A stretch of DNA of 64,000 nt from Protea cynaroides (lineage: Eukaryota > Streptophyta > Magnoliopsida > Proteales > Proteaceae), in contig CM053276.1 in the NCBI GenBank assembly GCA_028583415.1, positions 63,221,510-63,285,509 on the forward strand, written 5' to 3'. The position numbers and the translations under genes are program-made. This document shows, one piece after another, positions 59,901 through 64,000 of this stretch; the stretch's first letter is position 1; each line of letters begins with the position of its first letter. The notes beneath the pieces are model-generated. The model did not search any database. It was given only the letters and a program-made list of their open reading frames with translations, and was not told the DNA's origin.

Positions 59901-60125
59901 CAAATCGCATAGTTTCTCATTCCCTTCTAAATCTTTCAATACCTTACCAGCGCAAATCAATTTAATCGATTCTGGTCCACAATCCGATCGGTTCGCGACC
60001 TCTTCTCTCAACATGGGTACCGTCCAAACGTCCAGTTTTACTTCCAAAACACCCGTCCAAGCCCCTGCTAGCTTCAGTTTCGCCATTGTCGCGCTCTTGG
60101 ACAAAGCTGAAGGTTCTGCCTCCAT
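37012..60125 (-). CDS. NUB1: NUB1-like protein: ubiquitin-like domain plus three UBA domains
   Basis: Eleven exons (high to low): 60125-59770, 55415-55293, 55184-55088, 39564-39529, 39445-39258, 39146-39044, 38322-38141, 38046-37969, 37827-37725, 37586-37493, 37343-37012. They total 1692 nt, 563 residues plus stop, all in frame with GT/AG introns; the plant NUB1 homologue is about this length. NUB1 binds NEDD8 and its conjugates and takes them to the proteasome. Residues ~14-95 form a ubiquitin-like fold ([24 protein letters not shown]). The middle is helical ([27 protein letters not shown]). UBA1 ~305-345 (LMSMGY), UBA2 ~374-416 (ELISMGF), UBA3 ~436-476 (ELVSMGF). A basic helix [13 protein letters not shown] follows UBA1; the C-tail is acidic. 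Met14 is an alternative start. No exon is broken. Introns 1 (4.4 kb) and 3 (15.5 kb) hold the transposons. Confidence 0.93.
37609..37660 (+). repeat. (GAAAAA)n and G run in a NUB1 intron
   Basis: Six or so GAAAAA units followed by a G-rich run, between exons 37586-37493 and 37827-37725; on the gene strand this lies upstream of the 37586 acceptor. Confidence 0.85.
39667..42414. other. NUB1 intron 3, probable decayed Ty3/gypsy LTR sequence
   Basis: Starts with TGTAAAGCCCCAAGAATTC, the style of gypsy LTR ends (TGTAA-GCCCC), but no matching GGGGC-TTACA end or duplication was found. Contains a 40-bp imperfect tandem repeat (41235-41319, TTTAAGGGAAGACTATTTCTA), C-rich and T-rich runs at 41970-42000 and repeated CATTTCAT-type text near 40150-40460. 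No coding domain. Confidence 0.35.
42420..44860. mobile_element. Gypsy-type solo LTR in NUB1 intron 3, with a nested solo LTR
   Basis: TGTAAGACCCGCATCC (42420) to GGGTCGTGACA (44860), flanked by perfect 5-bp duplications ACTAT (42415-42419, 44861-44865). The TGTAAGACCC start is shared with the LTR at 49933. No gag-pol is present. A CTATAAATAC box at about 42746 could be the LTR promoter if it reads on the + strand. About 1.6 kb remain after removing the nested antisense TR-GAG solo LTR (43038-43888). Confidence 0.8.
43038..43888 (-). mobile_element. Antisense solo LTR of the TR-GAG family
   Basis: Reads as the reverse complement of the LTRs at 56070 and 58479: TGGTGGCAAA at 43038 (LTR end) to CTGCATCA at 43888 (LTR start). 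The flanks AATAT (43033-43037) and AATGT (43889-43893) are a 5-bp duplication with one change. The G-box zone at 43815-43850 is partly mutated. Confidence 0.87.
44990..45130 (-). other. Possible tRNA-derived SINE head
   Basis: On the - strand an A-box-like CTTAGCTTAGTGGTTGG (45118-45102) is followed by a B-box-like GGGTTCAAACTC (45075-45064) at roughly tRNA spacing. The body and tail downstream are not clear and no duplication was found. Confidence 0.4.
45294..45857 (-). repeat. 3' LTR of copia C (contains a MITE)
   Basis: 564 bp including the 91-bp MITE and an (AAT)n run at 45328-45356; the rest aligns with 53599-54006, apart from a ~30-bp segment after the MITE absent from the other LTR. 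Confidence 0.88.
45582..45672. mobile_element. 91-bp hAT MITE with paralogous empty site
   Basis: CATAGTTGTCAAGGCG ... CGCCTTGACAACTATG are perfect TIRs identical to those of the large hAT. Flanks ACTAGAAG (45574-45581) and GCTAGGAG (45673-45680) are the 8-bp duplication. The sister LTR has the single uninterrupted site ACTAGGAG at 53853-53860, proving insertion. Confidence 0.93.
45880..47732 (-). pseudogene. Copia C reverse transcriptase and RNase H (broken)
   Basis: On the - strand short frames give the RNase H text [49 protein letters not shown] (45998-46183), [26 protein letters not shown] (46261-46446), and RT/linker pieces including [17 protein letters not shown] (47244-47483). A [12 protein letters not shown] site lies near 46795-46815. 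Many stops. Confidence 0.85.
47733..48466. mobile_element. Non-autonomous hAT derivative (734 bp) in copia C
   Basis: TIRs CATAGTTGTCAAGGCG and CGCCTTGACAACTATG, flanked by a perfect 8-bp duplication ATCAACAT (47725-47732, 48467-48474). Its left ~230 bp follow the left end of the 6.4-kb hAT (AGGCGTTTGGGGCC, GCATTCTACATAAATAATCAACATTTAA). The rest is unrelated to the transposase but matches 17996-18215. It contains an (AT)n run (47864-47920) and a stem formed by CGGATTCAAGCAATCT and AGATTGCTTGAATCCG near 48087-48160. Confidence 0.93.
48475..49927 (-). pseudogene. Copia C integrase and protease (broken)
   Basis: On the - strand: [26 protein letters not shown] (integrase end, 48640-48766) and protease [16 protein letters not shown] (about 49690-49730). 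Frames are short and frameshifted throughout. Confidence 0.8.
49933..52253. mobile_element. Gypsy-type solo LTR (2.3 kb) in copia C
   Basis: TGTAAGACCCGTATC (49933) to GGGGTGTGACA (52253), flanked by the perfect 5-bp duplication AGTAT (49928-49932, 52254-52258). No coding internal region. It contains palindromic GGTCGATTGGTAACCGACC-type steps (about 50700-50830), a (GAT)n run at 51178-51198, a 45-bp direct repeat (51255 and 51562), and a CTATAAATAG box near 50296. The size fits a solo LTR from a long-LTR gypsy lineage such as Tekay; the lineage is inference. Confidence 0.85.
52259..53069 (-). pseudogene. Copia C gag (broken)
   Basis: Starts at ATG 53069 on the - strand, [20 protein letters not shown] then [20 protein letters not shown] (copia gag N-terminus), continuing in broken frames to a Val/Asp-rich degraded Gly-Arg linker near 52300-52370. 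The zinc-knuckle zone is where the gypsy LTR inserted. Confidence 0.85.
53070..53598 (-). other. Copia C untranslated leader, GCA/GTA-rich
   Basis: Between the primer site and gag ATG; rich in CAGCAG and GTAGTAG triplets at 53150-53430. No gene. Confidence 0.7.
53599..54006 (-). repeat. 5' LTR of copia C
   Basis: 408 bp, TG...CA ends, carries the unoccupied MITE site at 53853-53860 and a (GA)n run near 53677-53695. Confidence 0.9.
54012..55087 (-). other. NUB1 intron 3, right flank
   Basis: Between copia C and the donor at 55087: AT-rich, no recognisable repeat or exon. Confidence 0.5.
56070..56952 (+). repeat. 5' LTR of TR-GAG copy 2
   Basis: 883 bp. U3 carries CACGTG (56143), CACGCG (56158) and a 24-bp perfect palindrome centred on CACGTG (56163-56186). 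CTATAAATAA near 56445 is a plausible TATA box. Confidence 0.92.
56163..56186 (+). promoter_or_regulatory. 24-bp perfect palindrome with central G-box
   Basis: Core GTTCACGTGAAC flanked by GGTACT and AGTACC. The same palindrome is intact at 7806-7829 and 58618-58641 and mutated at about 2358-2381 and 43816-43839. Confidence 0.85.
56956..56967 (+). other. Primer-binding site, initiator-Met tRNA type
   Basis: TGGTATCAGAGC, the standard plant tRNA-iMet complement, three bases after the LTR and just before the gag ATG at 56968. Confidence 0.9.
56968..58481 (+). pseudogene. Gag of TR-GAG copy 2, two lesions from open
   Basis: ATG 56968; N-terminal [21 protein letters not shown] (coiled-coil like); one stop at about 57193; Retrotrans_gag region 57277-57730 with [46 protein letters not shown] and DYVYQFDQL; a frame change near 57800; then CCHC knuckle [15 protein letters not shown] (57912-57956) and a ~170-residue acidic C-terminal region ending [11 protein letters not shown] at 58475. 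No protease or polymerase. The conserved acidic tail after the knuckle is shared with copy 1 and is not a domain I recognise. Confidence 0.85.
58479..59416 (+). repeat. 3' LTR of TR-GAG copy 2 with expanded G-box array
   Basis: Differs from its partner 5' LTR mainly by a run of G-box modules at 58538-58641 (seven boxes instead of three). Confidence 0.92.
58538..58641 (+). promoter_or_regulatory. G-box array: 15-bp CACGTG modules in U3
   Basis: CACGTG at 58538, 58553, 58568, 58583, 58598 and 58627 with one CACGCG at 58613; units of CACTGTTCACGTGRA repeat every 15 bases and end in the 24-bp palindrome (58618-58641). CACGTG is the bZIP/bHLH G-box and ABRE core in plants, so it may be an enhancer of LTR transcription (inference). 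Confidence 0.8.
59417..59769 (-). other. NUB1 intron 1, left of exon 1
   Basis: CT-rich (59417-59445) and then plain AT-rich intron leading to the donor GTAAGT at 59769 on the - strand. No gene. Confidence 0.5.
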
Positions 60126-60390
60126 AATAGATTAAAAAAGGTCGGAAAGCTTAGAGGAAGAGAGATGTATATAGCAGATACGTGAAAAGGAGGAAAGACT
60201 GAATTTTGCCAGTTTTGGAAGCCCAATACAGAGGGGTAGAGAGAGACTGGCCTGCGAAGCAAGCCCGATAAGGAGTCTCTCTCTCTCTCTCTCACTACAA
60301 AGTTACACCGCTTGGTTTATTTAGCATTTAGCCAATTACAAAAAGGGAAAAAAGCAGACTCCGTTTCTGGCGGCCCCTCTCCGTTTGTTA
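60126..60390 (-). promoter_or_regulatory. NUB1 5' untranslated region and proximal promoter
   Basis: About 265 bp between the NUB1 ATG and the Harbinger end. Contains a (GA)n run on the gene strand (60275-60293), common in plant 5' leaders, and a GCTATATACA box near 60175-60166. The transcription start is not determinable. Confidence 0.5.
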
Positions 60391-63300
60391 GGGACTGTTT
60401 GATCAAACTTAACTTGGGATTTTTACTTCTGATCTAAATTTTTACTCCTGTTTCAAATGGATTTAAGAGTATCTGAGAGTAGAAATATGTTTGGTAAAAT
60501 AATTTTGATATAGTCTCCAAAATATCTTTAGAACAGAAACATGTTTGGTAAATCTGATTCTAAAATCATTTCAGAGCAAATATAGAGTAGAAGTGTGTTT
60601 GATAACGAAAAATCTGTGATCCAAATTCAAAACAAGTTTAATTACAAAAACTACCACTCCAACATCTGTTCCATGGCCTTCTAAATTATAAAAGGTTATA
60701 TATTAAAAAAATTAACAATCATCCTTCTAGTACTTCATGGTTGCTATGTAAACAATATAGCATGTCAGAATCAACAACCATATGGCTCCGAATATAACTA
60801 TGTCATATATCGGATATAACACAGATTGGTGTAGAACAACTTCATGTCGTTTATGCTGACATCCGCCATTCTGAAAATATTGACTTCCCTCACTCCGTAT
60901 ATGCTAATTTCCCTCACTCACACAACATGGTTGAGCGGACTGATGTTTAAACCCTGCAGTCCCTTTGTACTGATTGACCCAAATAAAAAAAAAATCATAG
61001 TCTTCCTTGATCAGACAAGTGTAAAACTTACGGTCCAGATTTTTTTGGGTGTGAGATGTTTGTCATATCATTCTCCCCTTGCCACACTCACACATTGGGA
61101 TATCACAATCAACCATATATATCTGTGATTGGTACACAAAATTAAAACCATCAATTTTGATTAAATATGCATTCACCTATCCCTCATTTAGTTAGTATGA
61201 AATTTTAAAAAAAAAAATCTAACAATGGTTAATTAAAATTATAAAGTCAACGATAAATTGTTGTAATACACTGCATAATTAAATAAGTGTTCATAGTCAC
61301 ATGTATCAAAACTAAAAGTTCATATCTGTGGTAACCCATTGTCCCTAGCCAATTAGTTGGCAATGCCTCTCCTAATGATATTCATCTCATGTGCAGCACC
61401 AGTCAAATTCTCTTTCTCATTCTGAACATTATCATTTCTTAACAGAACATTCTCCTCTTCCTAATGTTCATCTAGAGCATCTTTTCCATTTAGCCTTGCA
61501 AATTCCTGATCGGCAATTTGTTCATCCTTAATAAAATTATGTAGAGAATAGCATGCTATGACAATATAAGCTTGAATTCTCAGTGAATACGATGACATTG
61601 CTTTTAAATATACTGAAACATGCCTTCAACACTCCAAAGGATCTTTCAATTACATTACGCAGCGAAGAATGTTTGTGATTGAACAACTCTTTGGCAATTC
61701 TAGGCTCTCGCCCAGCGCCCCTATAATCACATAGATGATATCGGTCCCCTTTAAATGGTGTCAAGTACCCATGTTGGCTCATATCTAGAATCTACGGCAT
61801 AATATTTTCCTATAACACGTAGGAGGCCACAATAATTGATATAAATAACCTAAAAAAAAATCTATATAAGACATTATGAAATACATTGTAAGACCAAAAT
61901 AGAGGTACAATATAGGAGTGGATGAGGAAATGATAGTGATCGATGGGTATCTGCTAATACGCGGCAGTCATTAGCACTACCCTCCCATCCTGGGTGCACA
62001 TAGGTGAACTTCATGTCAAACGAGCATATAGCCATGACATTCTATGAAAGTGTGTGCTTCCTATTCCTGTAAGGAGTTTGTAAATTTCCCGTAGCAGAAG
62101 TGTCCACGTGCCTCCCATCAATGCCCCAACGCAATTATTATAAAAAAGATAAAAACTTACATAAATATATACAGATATATAACAAGGTAAGGCGATACAA
62201 AAATCAAGAATAACGGTACTACCCTGAAGTAAGGATGATGCCTTTCGTTGTTTCTAATTTGAGGTTGTTCAACATTCATATTTGGGACACGGATATTTTC
62301 CTTAGATAAGTTCAGAAATACCTTCAATACAATTTTGAAGAACATGCTAACAGTCTCCCTAGAATGTTGAAACCTCTCACCTCGCCTCCTTGTGCTACAA
62401 CTCCCTTGTAGTGATTGGATGAACATTGCTAGTTGTTCACCAACCCTTATGTATCGACTATCTTGTAGCCACCCTCTATGATGCATGAGGTTATACAGGT
62501 TAATGAACACGTGCCTTTTCATGCGTAAAGATTTGTATATTATATCCATATGCCCATTCAAGAGTCTGCTATCCATCTGGAACTAGTCATAGATGAATCC
62601 CTACATGGTTCCTTGACGTGTAATGAATTCCCTAAGTCATAGAGGAATATGACCTCCAATATGCTCCAATCTATGTCCTCAAAAGCTCTCATAACTTCAT
62701 TGCTAATCACTCCATTCATGCTTAAAATTGCATAATAAATGAAGACATAGAGACAAACCAATCCATGAAGTACAAGCTAAGATTAATTCAAACCGTAACA
62801 AATTTACATAATCAATTACAAAATATTTAAACAAAGTATAAAATCATTGTGCCATAAGAGCTTAACATCACACATTATACTGATATTAAAACAAACCATT
62901 TAAAACAAACTATCAAACCACTGTACCAAAATTAAGATCAAACCACTGTATGAAACCATTGTATCAAACCCTTGTCCCTGGCCAATGCATTGGCAATGCC
63001 TCCCCTAATGTCATTCATCTAATGTGCAATACCAGTCAATTTTGCCCACTGAATATCACTTGGATGTGGCAGTCCATTTATCCTAAATTTTGCACACTCT
63101 GGGTTTACCTGAAAACAAATGACTAATTTTTTCAGAAATTCATGAACTTAATACCAAAGAATTACTATGTCTACTCCAGTTAGATATGATTACCTGGATG
63201 TATCTAAGCAAGTGGTTAGCCAACGCCTCTTCACAGATTTTTCAATTCATTTTTTTTTCCTCTTCAAAAGAATTAATTTAAGATGGAGAGAGGGGTATGA

Positions 63301-64000
63301 ATGACAATCAAATGACTTACTAAGAGTAAATTATACAATTTTTAACATTTGAGCTCAAAAATTGGGCCAAATTGAGTGTTGATGCTTGAATAATGCCTAA
63401 GGATTCAAATAAACTTAAATTAAAAACCTACCTCAACTTGAGGATCAGCAACAATTATCACACGTAAAACCTCAAACTTTATGCAGTCACATATGCAAAG
63501 CAGTTAAATGAAAATGAATGGAAGTTCCCCCTCAAAAAGTAACAAACTTGTGAAGCTAAAGTAAGTCATTGAATTAAGAAAAAAAGTTTTCCATTTACAC
63601 CATCAACATTTGTATTTACATATGAACGCAAATTATAGGTGCTGTTCATCCAAGCCGGCCATTGGTTCATTGTCTTACTAGAGTCTAAGCCGATTGCTAG
63701 GTCTGATATGCGTGTGAGAAAAATCCTGATTCATTGTGGTAGATAAGACCACCCCATTATCTAAATAGAAAACCTGATTCATTGCCAGGAATGTTTTTTT
63801 TTTTTTTTTAAATTAACTAAAGAAAAGTGAGAAGGAGCCTACTGTCCAGTTTCAATCATATATTGGACTGACCCTTTTCTCATGAAAATGAATACATGCC
63901 CCTGAGTTTCATTCCCAATTTATATTTCTTCCTCTGAAATATTCAAGCATTTTTCCTAGAAAGAAAAAAAATACCAGAAAGGAATAGAAAAAACTCTAGA
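60391..64000 (-). mobile_element. PIF/Harbinger transposon (right end beyond window)
   Basis: GGGACTGTTTGATCAAAC at 60391 preceded by TTA (60388-60390) has the form of a PIF/Harbinger TIR with its 3-bp target. Subterminal TGTTTGGTAA repeats follow (60488-60600). A DDE transposase lies on the - strand (61530-62620). A ~75-bp text (CCAATTAGTTGGCAATGCC near 61350) recurs at about 62980, similar to a conserved end of Harbinger ORF1 proteins. 62620-64000 shows only AT-rich sequence and a T run at 63797. The right TIR is outside. Confidence 0.75.
61530..62625 (-). pseudogene. PIF/Harbinger DDE transposase (broken)
   Basis: Right to left: N-terminal KSLRMKRHVFINLYNLMHHR, VGEQLAMFIQSL and RGERFQHSRETVSMFF (62380-62530); first Asp in GIDGRHVDTSATGNL (about 62090-62125); second Asp in WEGSANDCRVLAD (about 61955-61995); RYHLCDYRGAG, ELFNHKHSSLRNVIERSFGVLK with the Glu (61610-61745). 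All three catalytic residues are readable but stops (including after HTLS near 62050) and frameshifts separate them, so the copy is probably inactive or an intron-split relic. Confidence 0.82.

Overview
The window looks like nuclear DNA of a flowering plant with a repeat-rich genome. Two intron-rich host genes are readable only as short exons with plant-type GT/AG splice sites. Nearly everything else is plant transposable elements: Ty1/copia, Ty3/gypsy-type solo LTRs, gag-only LTR elements, LINEs, hAT, PIF/Harbinger and foldback MITEs. I cannot name the species. There are no operons, CRISPR arrays, rRNAs or tRNAs.

Host genes. (1) On the + strand, six exons between 5115 and 33502 encode the MRH lectin domain and C-terminus of an OS-9-type ER-associated degradation lectin; the signal-peptide exon was not found and probably lies left of the window. 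(2) On the - strand, eleven exons between 60125 and 37012 join in frame into a complete 563-residue NUB1-like protein (ubiquitin-like domain plus three UBA domains). The genes are convergent, with about 3.5 kb between their stop codons. Their exons are short (36-356 nt) and several introns are swollen by transposons: 7.3, 6.7 and 13.5 kb in OS9, and 4.4 and 15.5 kb in NUB1.

Layout. 1-3151: gag-only LTR element (TR-GAG copy 1). 3152-4580: copia LTR remnant. 6001-12300: copia A, carrying a foldback MITE and a solo LTR of the TR-GAG family. 12873-19230: intron with tandem duplications, a paired-repeat element with a minisatellite, RTE-type LINE pieces and hAT MITEs. 19993-31730: copia B (antisense), split by a 6.4-kb hAT element whose transposase is nearly whole and which carries a 1-kb polypurine array. 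32070-34483: two short LINE insertions with long target duplications. 36128-36286: foldback MITE. 42420-44860: gypsy-type solo LTR containing an antisense TR-GAG solo LTR. 45294-54006: copia C (antisense) containing a 91-bp hAT MITE, a 734-bp hAT derivative and a 2.3-kb gypsy-type solo LTR. 56070-59416: TR-GAG copy 2 in NUB1 intron 1. 60391 to the end: PIF/Harbinger transposon starting about 265 bp upstream of the NUB1 ATG.

Most insertions are delimited by target-site duplications read directly from the sequence, so nesting order can be reconstructed. The most unusual items are the gag-only family, with a 24-bp perfect G-box palindrome and a 15-bp G-box module array that differs between the two LTRs of one element; the hAT family, with one large element, deletion derivatives and tiny MITEs, one with a paralogous empty site in the sister LTR; and the polypurine array inside the hAT. 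I see no complete new enzymatic or defence system.
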